NCBI RefSeq assembly: GCF_007748175.1
Contig: NZ_CP037422.1
Coordinates: 6,841,952 to 6,905,951 of the forward strand
Direction: 5' to 3'
Origin: Gimesia aquarii
GTDB taxonomy: Bacteria; Planctomycetota; Planctomycetia; Planctomycetales; Planctomycetaceae
Length of the DNA stretch: 64,000 nucleotides
Positions 36,566 to 45,587 of this stretch are shown here, one piece after another. Made by a program: the position numbers and the translations under genes. The stretch's first letter is position 1. Each line of letters starts with the position of its first letter. The notes below the pieces were generated by a model. It was not told where the DNA came from. It made no database searches and saw only the letters and a list, made by a program, of their open reading frames with translations.

Positions 36566-37528
36566 CTAACTGGGTACTTTCACTTTTTGAACAATATCAG
36601 ACACTACATCCAGTTTGGTAATACTACTGTATTTTGCTTTCGAAGTTAAAATGAGACGATGTGCCAATACATAGTCTGTCATATGCTGGACATCATCCGG
36701 TAGAACATAGTTTCTGCCTTTCAAGAAGGCAAATGCCTGTGAAGCTCGAAATAACATTAATGAACCACGGGGGCTGACCCCCAACTTCAACCGTGGATCA
36801 TCGCGCGTGGTCTGTACCAGATCGATCATATAACGAGCTACACTCTGATCTACATGCACCGATTTTACCTGATCCTGCATGCAGACAACTTCCTCATGGC
36901 TGAGTACTCGCTTCAGATGATCGACCGGATGTTCGGTTGACTGTGCAAACAGAATTTCCATCTCATTTTCTGCATCAGGATATCCCAGTTGCAGATGAAT
37001 CAAAAATCGATCCAGTTGCGCCTCTGGCAAAGGATAGGTGCCGTGAAAGTCGACAGGATTCTGAGTTGCTAAAACAAAGAAAGGAGCAGGCAGAATATAA
37101 CGTACACCTTCAATGGTCGCCTGCGATTCACTCATGGCTTCCAGCAAAGCAGACTGTGTACGAGGCGAGGCGCGATTAATTTCATCGGCTAATAAAATGT
37201 TGCAAAAGATCGGACCTTCTCGAAAATGAAATGTACCATCGACCGGATTATAAATCGACGACCCCAGAATATCGGTTGGCAATAAGTCGGGGGTGAACTG
37301 AACTCGATTGAAGGGAACATCCAAAGAGCGTGCCAGCGCTTTAGCGAGTGTGGTCTTGCCGGTTCCCGGAACGTCTTCCATTAAAACTGAACCGCTGGAG
37401 AGCAACGCCACAATCATCAGGTCAATGCTTTCCGACTTTCCCCGGATCACGTTACTCAGATTTTTCCTCAAGAGGCTCAGCATTTCGGAATAATCTTCAC
37501 TCTGTTCCGGCAATGTGGACTGCGCCAT
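36566..37528 (-). CDS. MoxR family AAA+ ATPase
   Basis: A 320-residue AAA+ ATPase with Walker A EDVPGTGKTTLAKAL (53-60), Walker B ILLADEINRASPRTQ and sensor I FVLATQNPVDFHGTYPLP, the last being highly characteristic of MoxR. MoxR proteins act as chaperones that assemble or activate partner complexes, often with VWA/DUF58 proteins. It is the first gene of the three-gene operon. The ATG at 37528 has GAGAAG five bases upstream and is preferred over a TTG four codons earlier. Confidence 0.95.
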   Translation of the reverse strand: MAQSTLPEQSEDYSEMLSLLRKNLSNVIRGKSESIDLMIVALLSSGSVLMEDVPGTGKTTLAKALARSLDVPFNRVQFTPDLLPTDILGSSIYNPVDGTFHFREGPIFCNILLADEINRASPRTQSALLEAMSESQATIEGVRYILPAPFFVLATQNPVDFHGTYPLPEAQLDRFLIHLQLGYPDAENEMEILFAQSTEHPVDHLKRVLSHEEVVCMQDQVKSVHVDQSVARYMIDLVQTTRDDPRLKLGVSPRGSLMLFRASQAFAFLKGRNYVLPDDVQHMTDYVLAHRLILTSKAKYSSITKLDVVSDIVQKVKVPS

Positions 37529-37759
37529 ATGACTTCTCAATCATCATTAGGTGTTGATAGGGGATATGCAGATGCAATGTGACGTATCGAAAATGATATT
37601 TCATCACAAACCCAAGGGACATATTGAATTATAACAGATCATAGAAAAATGAAAGGATCGACAAGGAAATATTTCGAAGTGAGTAAATCAATTTTAAATT
37701 TTTGATGAAGTTATCTCTATTGTTAAGATAGAAAACCTATTAGCCCCAAATACGTCCGT

Positions 37760-39253
37760 TCATTTTCCAGGCTGCCAGGGCTGTGGTCCATTGGGTTTTG
37801 CGCGTAAAAACTTCGCATCTGTTTCGCGATACCATCGATGTAACTTTTGACGCATTGAAGAAACTCGCTCCGGGTATTTTATAGCAAGATTCATCTGCTC
37901 TCCCAGATCGTCTTTCAGATTGTAGAGTCGGACGCTTCCGTCTTCAAAACGTTCAATCAACTTCCAGTCTCCCTCACGAATGGCAGCGCCGGGAATTCCG
38001 CCCTGATTGGAATAGTGTGGATAATGCCAATAGAGGGCTTCTCGATCCAAGCGTGACATTCCTTTCAATAAAGGCTTTAAACTAACGCCATCCTGATGTT
38101 GCTCTGGTTTAGCGGGTAGACCAGCCAGGTCCAGAATTGTCGGATAAAAATCAACGCTGATCACCGGCTCATCACAGGTACTTCCAGGCTTCGTTCCACC
38201 CGGCCAGCGAATCAGAAATACTTCGCGAATTCCCCCTTCGTACAACCAACCCTTGCCTCCTCGAAGCGGGAGATTCGAGGTAGGAGAACCTTCAGATGTA
38301 CTCAAGCCACCATTGTCGGCAGATAACATGACGACTGTATTCTCAGCCAGGCCTGACTCCTCTAATTGATTAAGTACCTTGCCCACTGCGCGATCCATCG
38401 ACTCTACCATCGCCGCATACACGGCGTGATTTTGCAGAATCCGTACACGTCGCTTTTCTTTAACCGGGAATACCTGCTCTTCCTCTGCAAATTCTTTCTG
38501 GTTTGTCAATCCTAACCGTTGCGCCTTTGCCTTGTATTTGGCGACTAAGGGCTTGGGTCCCATCAAAGGTGTATGCACTGAATAAAAAGAAAGATAGGCA
38601 AAGAATGGTTGCTCTCGATGTTCATCGATGAACTTAGCCGTTTCACTGGCCAGTCGATCGGGTAGATGCTCTCCTGCAGGTCCATCGGTTAAACGTGGAT
38701 TTCCATAAGGAGAGAAATACTTCTTGCCACCATACGGTCCGCCACGATGCCATCCACCATGGTTTACATCAAACCCTTGATTTTCTGGCCAGAACTCTTC
38801 TGTCGGTCCCAAGTGCCACTTCCCTGCGAAAAATGTCGAATAACCATGCTCTTTAAGGGCTTCAGCGATGGTCACTTCATTTAAAGGCATTCGATTATTC
38901 AACGGTGCAGGCAGAAACTTACCTGCTCGTTTGCCGGAGAAGAAATTGGTCGCATCCACGCGCGTCGGATATTTTCCTGTCATGATGCTGTAACGTGTAG
39001 GACTACACACAGGATTGGCAGCATAGCCGTTGGTAAATCGCATTCCTGTTTCAGCAAGCTGATCAATGTGAGGCGTTTCGTAAAATGTTTTTGGATTATT
39101 ACAGCCCACGTCCATATAGCCGAGATCATCCACCAATATGAATACGAAGTTCAACGGTTTTTGCGTGGCTTTCTGCGCAGCAAAAACAAATGTGTTTTCA
39201 CATATCAATAAAGTGAAGATTAATATTGGAATCGAGCGCGCCATCTGTTTCAT
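37760..39253 (-). CDS. Sulfatase, arylsulfatase A type, exported
   Basis: A 497-residue enzyme with a signal peptide (about 1-25). The sulfatase signature CSPTRYSIMTGKYPTR carries Cys83, to be converted to formylglycine by an anaerobic or aerobic maturase elsewhere. The metal-binding start FILVDDLGYMDVGC and LSADNGG, with the later conserved Asp-Asn, are present. It cleaves sulfate esters of polysaccharides in the periplasm or outside; the substrate is not predictable. It follows the sigma-54 response-regulator gene by 25 bp, so it is probably co-transcribed with the kinase and regulator, an unusual partner for them. Confidence 0.93.
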   Translation of the reverse strand: MKQMARSIPILIFTLLICENTFVFAAQKATQKPLNFVFILVDDLGYMDVGCNNPKTFYETPHIDQLAETGMRFTNGYAANPVCSPTRYSIMTGKYPTRVDATNFFSGKRAGKFLPAPLNNRMPLNEVTIAEALKEHGYSTFFAGKWHLGPTEEFWPENQGFDVNHGGWHRGGPYGGKKYFSPYGNPRLTDGPAGEHLPDRLASETAKFIDEHREQPFFAYLSFYSVHTPLMGPKPLVAKYKAKAQRLGLTNQKEFAEEEQVFPVKEKRRVRILQNHAVYAAMVESMDRAVGKVLNQLEESGLAENTVVMLSADNGGLSTSEGSPTSNLPLRGGKGWLYEGGIREVFLIRWPGGTKPGSTCDEPVISVDFYPTILDLAGLPAKPEQHQDGVSLKPLLKGMSRLDREALYWHYPHYSNQGGIPGAAIREGDWKLIERFEDGSVRLYNLKDDLGEQMNLAIKYPERVSSMRQKLHRWYRETDAKFLRAKPNGPQPWQPGK

Positions 39254-39278
39254 CAGGATGTACCCAGTTGAATGTTCT

Positions 39279-40691
39279 TCATTTATTTTCAATACCGTAT
39301 TGTTTTAGTTTCTTACTCAATGTTGTTCGATGCAACCCCAGACAGCGTGCCGCAGGCGCACATTGCCCATGAAATTGATCCAATGCGACATTCATCACAG
39401 GAGGTTCGATCAGTGCCATAAGCTTTTCATAGAGATTCGTAGCCTGAACGGGATCAATCAATTGTTGTTCAGCCCACTGCTTGAGCAACTCAATAATCAT
39501 GATATCAGAGTCTGCATCTGATTCTTCGCTTCCCAGAAATGACTTGGAAACGGGAGCCGGCAAATCCTCAGGCAAGATAGTCCCCCCGCGAGCACGTAAG
39601 GCCGCATGTTCAATTGAATTTCTCAACTCACGCACATTTCCATACCAGGGACGTTTCTCCAATTCTGAAATCGCTTCTGCAGTTAATCGATACTGCACCC
39701 CACTCTGACGGTCTACTAATCGCTCCAGGAAAAATTCAGCAAGGGTGCAAATATCCCCCACACGCTTTCTCAACGGAGGAATATCAATTTGAAAAGTACA
39801 CAATCGAAAATAAAGATCATGTCGGAACTTACCCTGTTTGATTAATGATTCCAGGTTCCGGTGTGTCGCCGCAATCACACGAAAGTTGGTTTTCACTCGC
39901 TGGGTTGACCCAACAGGCAAGACCTCTCCCTCTTCAAGTGCTCTTAAAAGCTTGATCTGAATCGGTAGTGGAATATCGGCAACTTCGTCGAGAAACAATG
40001 TTCCCTGATCAGCCTGCTCCAGAAAACCAACACGTGTTGACTCGGCTCCAGTAAATGCACCTTGCAGATGGCCGAAGAGTTCACTTTCTGCCAGACTTTC
40101 ACTCAGAGAAGCTATGTTTACCGCAATAAACGGTCCTGAAGCGCGTTCGCTGAATCGGTGAATCGCGTGTGCTGCGAGCTCCTTACCTGTTCCACTTTCA
40201 CCAGAAAGGAGAACACTTGCCTCTGACCCGGAAACGAGCGCGATGGACTTGAATACATCTTGCATTTCAGGAGTAGAACCAACCAAACCGTCCACTTGTC
40301 GAGTCTCTCCGACCGATGGTTCCTCACGCCGCGACTCATAAATCGCTTTATCCAACACCTGTTCCATCTGATTCAGATCGAAGGGCTTCACAATATAATC
40401 GAAGGCACCATTGCGAACAGCTTCGACCGCTGTTTGTAAATCACCATAAGCGGTAATAACGATCACGGGCACAGGACCAACTCGATCACGAAGCCCCTGC
40501 ATCGCAGTCAGTCCGTCCATACCTGGCAAACGCACATCCATCACAACGACATCGGGACGATCTTCCTCGGCAAGGCTCAACGCCTGCTCTGCAGTCGATG
40601 CTGTCATCACCTGATGACCATGACTTTCACCCAGTTGGCTTAAACCCCAGCAAATGGATTCTTCATCATCAACGATTAGTAATTTCGACAT
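39279..40691 (-). CDS. Sigma-54-dependent response regulator, NtrC family
   Basis: A 470-residue protein: receiver domain (1-120) with Asp8, Asp9, phosphoacceptor Asp52 (VVVMDVRLPG) and Lys102; AAA+ domain with Walker A GESGTGKE (164-171) and the sigma-54 contact loop GAFTGA (211-216); C-terminal Fis-type helix-turn-helix (ARCLGLHRTTLSKKLKQYG). When phosphorylated it activates RNA polymerase with sigma-54. It overlaps the kinase gene by 23 bp, so the two are coupled. I saw no clear -24/-12 promoter for it in the intergenic regions near by. Confidence 0.95.
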   Translation of the reverse strand: MSKLLIVDDEESICWGLSQLGESHGHQVMTASTAEQALSLAEEDRPDVVVMDVRLPGMDGLTAMQGLRDRVGPVPVIVITAYGDLQTAVEAVRNGAFDYIVKPFDLNQMEQVLDKAIYESRREEPSVGETRQVDGLVGSTPEMQDVFKSIALVSGSEASVLLSGESGTGKELAAHAIHRFSERASGPFIAVNIASLSESLAESELFGHLQGAFTGAESTRVGFLEQADQGTLFLDEVADIPLPIQIKLLRALEEGEVLPVGSTQRVKTNFRVIAATHRNLESLIKQGKFRHDLYFRLCTFQIDIPPLRKRVGDICTLAEFFLERLVDRQSGVQYRLTAEAISELEKRPWYGNVRELRNSIEHAALRARGGTILPEDLPAPVSKSFLGSEESDADSDIMIIELLKQWAEQQLIDPVQATNLYEKLMALIEPPVMNVALDQFHGQCAPAARCLGLHRTTLSKKLKQYGIENK

Positions 40692-42099
40692 GCTCTTTCT
40701 CCGCGTTCACCAAAGGCAATTCGACGACAAAACATGTCGTCCGATCTTGCCGCTCCCAGCGTATCTGCCCGGCGTGATTCTTCACAATTTTTCTGGCCAC
40801 AAACAAGCCTAACCCGGTTCCGTCTTTTTTGTCAGTTACGAGTGGCTCATACATTTTACTGATAATTTTTGAATCTGGACCTGCTCCTGTATCCTGTACT
40901 TCCAAAGTAACAGACTCCGGACTACTTTGAAATAGTCTGATACTGACTTGACCAACATCGCCTGCCATCAAGTCTTTTTCCGACTCAGCGGAAACTACCG
41001 CTTCAATCGCGTTCAAGATCAAATTGGAAATCAGTTGCTCCAAAGCTTCGGAATCTCCCTGAACGGTAATTGAATCTGAAGCGGCGTTATTTTCCAGATT
41101 GATTCCAAAATGTTTCGCAGTCGGCATGACCAGACTTACTACTTTGGAAATGATCTCATTGAGACAAATGGGACCAAAACGGGAAACATCGCCCCCCTTA
41201 TTCTCCAGAAAACTTTGTAAATACTGTTCGATCATCGATAGCTGACGATTGGCAACCTGTAACGTTTCATCCTGACTCTCGGCACATTTACGGAGATGTA
41301 AGTCCAGGGCAATGCGACAACCCGTGACAGCATTTCGTAACTGATGTGCAATCGCACCTCGTATCTGCCCCAAAGTTTTCAACCGCTCACTGCGTTTGAT
41401 CTCATCTTCATAATCACCTAACAGTTCAGCCATTTGATTGATCGAAATACTCAAATCGCGGATCTCATCATTGCGGATTGGTAGAATCATGGGCTGAAAA
41501 TCTCCGTGTGCAATCTGCGCAACTTTTTTGTCAAGACGTTGCAGGGGCCGTGTCACGCGGGCTGCAATCACCGTTGCCAAAAACGCGACCACTGCCAACG
41601 CAACACTGCCTGCGATCAGAGAAGGATATATGGCATTCGATAATGCATCCCGATACTCTTTCGCTGGGTAATAAATATGCAGATACTGTTGCCCCTGCGT
41701 TGGGGAACGTGGTTGAATTTTTACGACGGTATGAAAAAAAGGAGCATCGCCAGTTTGAAGTACATCGGAAATTTGTAACTCATTCCACATAGGAGGTCCA
41801 ACTGCAACAGCCTGTGGTACAAAATCAGGGCGGGTCGAAGCGAGAACCTCGTCATTTTTCCCTACGAGTACAAAGTCGGCTCCAGAGAGACCTTTGGTTT
41901 GATTTAAAACCGCTTCCGTCAGCGGAAATGTCGCTTCATTCAAAGTATGCGCAATTTGACGAAACTGATCACGAATCTGCAACTTGATTTGATTCGTCGA
42001 GAGATAAGCGTGTAATAGGGTCACACTCACAATAGCACAAACCATAATTCCCACCATGGGAATGAGAATCTGATATCTCAACGGCCAGCGCATCATCAA
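40669..42099 (-). CDS. Sensor histidine kinase
   Basis: A 476-residue membrane kinase: helix 1 (10-32), an extracytoplasmic sensor domain (about 35-155), helix 2 (about 160-181), HAMP (about 181-233), and a His-phosphorylation helix with His252 in GAIAHQLRNAVTG. The ATPase domain has N-box LILNAIEAV, G1 DTGAGPDS and G2 GTGLGLFVARKI. It phosphorylates the NtrC-type regulator encoded downstream, with a 23-bp overlap. The sensed signal is unknown. The sensor domain shows no strong family, though the size fits sensors of the double-Cache or single-Cache kind. The sulfatase gene follows the regulator in the same unit. Confidence 0.94.
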   Translation of the reverse strand: MMMRWPLRYQILIPMVGIMVCAIVSVTLLHAYLSTNQIKLQIRDQFRQIAHTLNEATFPLTEAVLNQTKGLSGADFVLVGKNDEVLASTRPDFVPQAVAVGPPMWNELQISDVLQTGDAPFFHTVVKIQPRSPTQGQQYLHIYYPAKEYRDALSNAIYPSLIAGSVALAVVAFLATVIAARVTRPLQRLDKKVAQIAHGDFQPMILPIRNDEIRDLSISINQMAELLGDYEDEIKRSERLKTLGQIRGAIAHQLRNAVTGCRIALDLHLRKCAESQDETLQVANRQLSMIEQYLQSFLENKGGDVSRFGPICLNEIISKVVSLVMPTAKHFGINLENNAASDSITVQGDSEALEQLISNLILNAIEAVVSAESEKDLMAGDVGQVSIRLFQSSPESVTLEVQDTGAGPDSKIISKMYEPLVTDKKDGTGLGLFVARKIVKNHAGQIRWERQDRTTCFVVELPLVNAEKEHVEITNR

Positions 42100-42444
42100 G
42101 GGTGCTTTCTCTTACTGTTAAAATGGTTCCGATCACCTTCATTTTAAGTCATGTGGGGAGCAGAAAACATGATTAACCTGACAGATTTATCTCGCAGTTG
42201 ATCACATCACTTGAGAATGTAAGCCGGTAATATGTCGTACATTTCAGCGCTTGTGTCTATTTTAAGAACACGTTCCGGGATTGTTTGCAGGCCGAACTAG
42301 TCTCAAGTCGGTATAAACCGAACTCCAGACTCAGGAAATTACGGAAGTCCCTGGAAAACAGTCGTTTCGGTACACATTTTGCGTCATGGTCTTCTAAAAT
42401 GGAACTACTGAAAAAATCATGTACAACGACAAGGAAACTCTTTA
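42100..42444. other. Divergent intergenic region upstream of DUF1559 copy 2
   Basis: 345 bp holding the promoters of the kinase operon and of DUF1559 copy 2. A 5-bp inverted repeat, TCGGT-ATAA-ACCGA (42308-42321), may be an operator but is short. I found no sigma-54-type element and no ORF. Confidence 0.35.
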
Positions 42445-43449
42445 ATGCGTAACAGACGTGGATTTACATTAATCGAATTACTGGTGGTGATCGCCATTAT
42501 CGCGATCTTAATCGCCTTACTCCTGCCCGCGGTGCAGCAGGCACGCGAAGCAGCCCGGCGTACCCAGTGCAAAAATCACCTCAAACAATTAGGGTTGGCA
42601 GTTCATAACTACACCAGCAGCTATCGCTATCTGCCTCCCGGGGCAAGCGTCGATTTATCAGTGACTTCAACCGGAAATAACGGCTCATGGGGCGTGCATG
42701 GTCGTATCTTACCATTGCTTGAACAAGGAAGTCTTTATAACAATGTAGACCTCTCCATAGCCTGGGACTTCCAAACTGCCATCGATGGCTTAAAAATTCC
42801 CGTTTATGCCTGCCCTAGCGATCCGAATAGCGATCGTGTGCGTGATCCGGGTAGTGGAAGAGTGAAGCTTTATCCTACAAATTACGGTTTCAATTATGGA
42901 ACCTGGTTTGTGTATGACCCCACCAATGGAAGTGGTGGCAATGGCGCTTTTTTCCCAAACGCCAGTTTAACAATGGCGACATTTACAGATGGAACCAGCA
43001 ATACTCTGCTGGCAGCGGAAGTGAAAGGTTGGCAGGCCTATACTAGAAATGGAGGACCGTCAACGACGACAATTCCGAATAATGCAGGCGAAGCTGCAAC
43101 CATCGTCGCATCGGGAGCAAATTTTAAAGTCAATACAGGACACACTGAATGGCCCGATGGCCGAGTGCATCATACCGGTTTTACTGTAACGATGAATCCC
43201 AATACTCATGTGTCTTATAGCAATGCGGGCACAGAATATGATGCCGACTTTAATTCCTGGCAGGAAGGAAGAGATGGAAGTGCCGGCTCTCCCACCTATG
43301 CCATTATTACTTCACGTAGCTATCATACAGGAGTCGTCAACGCGGTCCTTGTCGATGGTTCAGTGCGTACTATCAGCGAAAATATTTCTCTTGATATCTG
43401 GCGCGCATTAGGCACACGAAGTGGTGGCGAAGTCCTGGGTGAATTCTGA
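42445..43449 (+). CDS. DUF1559 prepilin-like protein (H-X9-DG type), copy 2
   Basis: A 334-residue protein. Leader MRNRRG, then [16 protein letters not shown] with prepilin-peptidase cleavage before Phe, and the conserved [20 protein letters not shown]. The tail [16 protein letters not shown] shows the DG element. It is nearly identical to copy 1 over the first 35 residues and divergent afterwards, as usual for this family. AGGA nine bases before the ATG. A strong terminator follows 28 bp after the stop, so it is a single-gene transcript. Confidence 0.95.
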   Translation: MRNRRGFTLIELLVVIAIIAILIALLLPAVQQAREAARRTQCKNHLKQLGLAVHNYTSSYRYLPPGASVDLSVTSTGNNGSWGVHGRILPLLEQGSLYNNVDLSIAWDFQTAIDGLKIPVYACPSDPNSDRVRDPGSGRVKLYPTNYGFNYGTWFVYDPTNGSGGNGAFFPNASLTMATFTDGTSNTLLAAEVKGWQAYTRNGGPSTTTIPNNAGEAATIVASGANFKVNTGHTEWPDGRVHHTGFTVTMNPNTHVSYSNAGTEYDADFNSWQEGRDGSAGSPTYAIITSRSYHTGVVNAVLVDGSVRTISENISLDIWRALGTRSGGEVLGEF

Positions 43450-43476
43450 TTTTTAGTCGCTTTATGACTCAATCCC

Positions 43477-43513
43477 AAGGAGTTGACCTGGTTTCAGGTC
43501 AACTCCTTTTTTT
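43477..43513 (+). terminator. Rho-independent terminator after DUF1559 copy 2
   Basis: A perfect 14-bp stem (AAGGAGTTGACCTG pairing with CAGGTCAACTCCTT), a GTTT loop and five further T. It lies 28 bp after the DUF1559 stop. Confidence 0.95.
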
Positions 43514-43713
43514 GTAAACGTGTTGTCTCATTTTAAAAATTTAACATTAAACCAGAGCTTCCAACACGTACCGAAACTACCAAAAAAAACGTGAATTCTT
43601 CTTTCATAGCCTTCCCTAAATTCCTATCGATCTACAACAATGAAACAATCAAGCAAAGCGCTTTTCTGATTCGAGATACTTCAAATAGATTAATAGATTA
43701 AGGAATGAGAAAT

Positions 43714-44310
43714 ATGAGCTACCAACCTCGTATTGTAGCTTTCGCCGGTAGTACACGTGAGAACTCTTATAATAAACGTTTAGTAAGAATTGCAGCTAAC
43801 AGCGCCAGAGAATCAGGGGCTGATGTGAAGCTGATCGATTTGCGCGATTTCCCCATGCCTTTATTCGATGAAGATCTGGAAACGAAAGAAGGAAAAAATG
43901 AAGCTGCCCGCGATTTCAAACAACTGCTGATTGACAGTGATGGTATCTTGATTTCCTCACCTGAATATAATGGCTCACTTTCAGCCGTGTTGAAAAATGC
44001 CATCGACTGGGCCACCCGCGCGGATGCGGGTGAAGCTCCCGGGTCATTGCCTGCCTTTCGTGGGAAAGTCGTCTCACTGATGAGTGCCTCTCCCGGTGGA
44101 TTAGGAGGTCTCAGAGGACTCGTTCATTTACGAGCAATTCTTGGTGGATTGGGATGCATCATGCTCCCCGCACAACTGGCCGTGTCCAGTGCCCATGATG
44201 CATTCGATGAATCCGGTAATTTGAAAAATGAAAAACAGCAGCAGCAAATTCTGACTCAAGGGCGAGAGCTATCAAAGTTTATTGCTCAACTCAATAAACT
44301 GGATTCCTGA
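43714..44310 (+). CDS. NADPH-dependent FMN reductase
   Basis: A 198-residue flavodoxin-fold reductase of the NAD(P)H-dependent FMN reductase family (YieF/ChrR/ArsH relatives). The FMN phosphate loop reads AFAGSTRENSYNKRL, and SPEYNGSLSAVLKNAIDW is the flavin-binding signature. Such enzymes reduce flavins, quinones, azo compounds or chromate and protect against oxidative stress. The ATG at 43714 has AAGGA nine bases upstream, which is better than the ATG at 43705. No operon partner is evident. Confidence 0.93.
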   Translation: MSYQPRIVAFAGSTRENSYNKRLVRIAANSARESGADVKLIDLRDFPMPLFDEDLETKEGKNEAARDFKQLLIDSDGILISSPEYNGSLSAVLKNAIDWATRADAGEAPGSLPAFRGKVVSLMSASPGGLGGLRGLVHLRAILGGLGCIMLPAQLAVSSAHDAFDESGNLKNEKQQQQILTQGRELSKFIAQLNKLDS

Positions 44311-44435
44311 AAACTAACTTGGAGAAACTTTGAATTCCACCATTAAAATCGACTTTCTTTTTCATAATTGCTACTGCTAATATGAAATAAGTTCAGATTT
44401 GATTCACATCCTGAGACTTGACCACGGAAAAAATC

Positions 44436-45587
44436 ATGAGTTTAAAACACAGCGCTCGGCTATCAGTATTTGCGATTCTTGTACTTTCTTTTTTTCTATC
44501 ACAAGATGTCTTTGCTGAAACGCAACCAGTCTCTACATTCAAGGTCGATGAAAAAGATAAAACGCATTGGTTCGATATCAAGAACCTGGGTGTCGAAGGC
44601 AAAGGTTGGACTGATACGGAAACATTTTTTGATCGACTACCCAAAAAAGCAAAAGGCGTTGTTCGCCCTCCAGTCTGGTCGCTCAGTAAACATTCAGCTG
44701 GTCTTGCCGTTCGCTTTGTCACAGATGCCACCACGATCAAAGCAAAATGGGAACTGACGTCTGCCAATATCGCAATGAATCATATGGCTGCAACTGGTGT
44801 CAGTGGCTTAGATCTCTATGTCAAAACCGATTCTGACAAGTGGCGCTGGCTGGCAGTAGGCCGCCCTTCAAAAAAAGAAAATAGCGTCACTCTGATCTCA
44901 GGCCTGATGCCGGGAAAACGAGAGTATTTTCTCTATCTGCCACTCTACAATGGTGTCAAATCGGTTGAGATTGGCATCCCGGAATCCAGTCATCTCTGGA
45001 AAGCCCCCGCGCGACAGCCAGGTAAAAATAAACCACTGGTCTTCTGGGGTACTTCGATCACTCAGGGAGGTTGTGCTTCTCGAACCGGCATGGTTCATAC
45101 TGCCATTCTAGGCCGCAGGCTGAATCGTCCGGTGATCAACCTCGGATTTTCTGGCAATGGGCGCATGGAACCGGAAGTCGCGAAGCTGATAGCCGAATTG
45201 GACGCCAGCGTCTTCATCATCGATTGCCTGCCCAATGTAACCGCACCCGTGGTTGCCAAAGAGACTGAGTCCATCGTCAACACATTACGTAAAGCGCATC
45301 CAGACACTCCGATCTTACTTGTAGAAGATCGCACTTATTCAAATGCTTATCTCAAAAAGAGTAGCCAGGAAAGACATCGTACGAGCCGTCAGGCGCTCCA
45401 GGAAGCCTATCAAAAACTGAAAAAAGCAGGTGTTAAACATCTGTATTATCTGGATGGGGAATCTCTGCTGGGCAATGACAGCGAAGATACTGTCGATGGA
45501 TCTCACCCCACCGACCTTGGTTTTTTCAGACAGGCCAATGCATTTGAAAAAGTACTAAAACCTATTCTTGACCAACAGTCTCAATAA
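44436..45587 (+). CDS. GxDLY/SGNH-hydrolase, exported
   Basis: A 383-residue protein with a signal peptide (about 1-28), an N-terminal beta-sandwich of the GxDLY type (SGLDLYVKTDSDKWRW) and a C-terminal SGNH/GDSL hydrolase domain. Block I is GTSITQGGC (Ser nucleophile), block II GFSGNGRME, block III DCLPN and block V DGSHPTDLGF (Asp and His). Members are probably esterases acting on acetylated or other acylated carbohydrates; the substrate is unknown. The last base of its TAA stop is the first base of the next ATG, so the two genes are translationally coupled. Confidence 0.9.
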   Translation: MSLKHSARLSVFAILVLSFFLSQDVFAETQPVSTFKVDEKDKTHWFDIKNLGVEGKGWTDTETFFDRLPKKAKGVVRPPVWSLSKHSAGLAVRFVTDATTIKAKWELTSANIAMNHMAATGVSGLDLYVKTDSDKWRWLAVGRPSKKENSVTLISGLMPGKREYFLYLPLYNGVKSVEIGIPESSHLWKAPARQPGKNKPLVFWGTSITQGGCASRTGMVHTAILGRRLNRPVINLGFSGNGRMEPEVAKLIAELDASVFIIDCLPNVTAPVVAKETESIVNTLRKAHPDTPILLVEDRTYSNAYLKKSSQERHRTSRQALQEAYQKLKKAGVKHLYYLDGESLLGNDSEDTVDGSHPTDLGFFRQANAFEKVLKPILDQQSQ

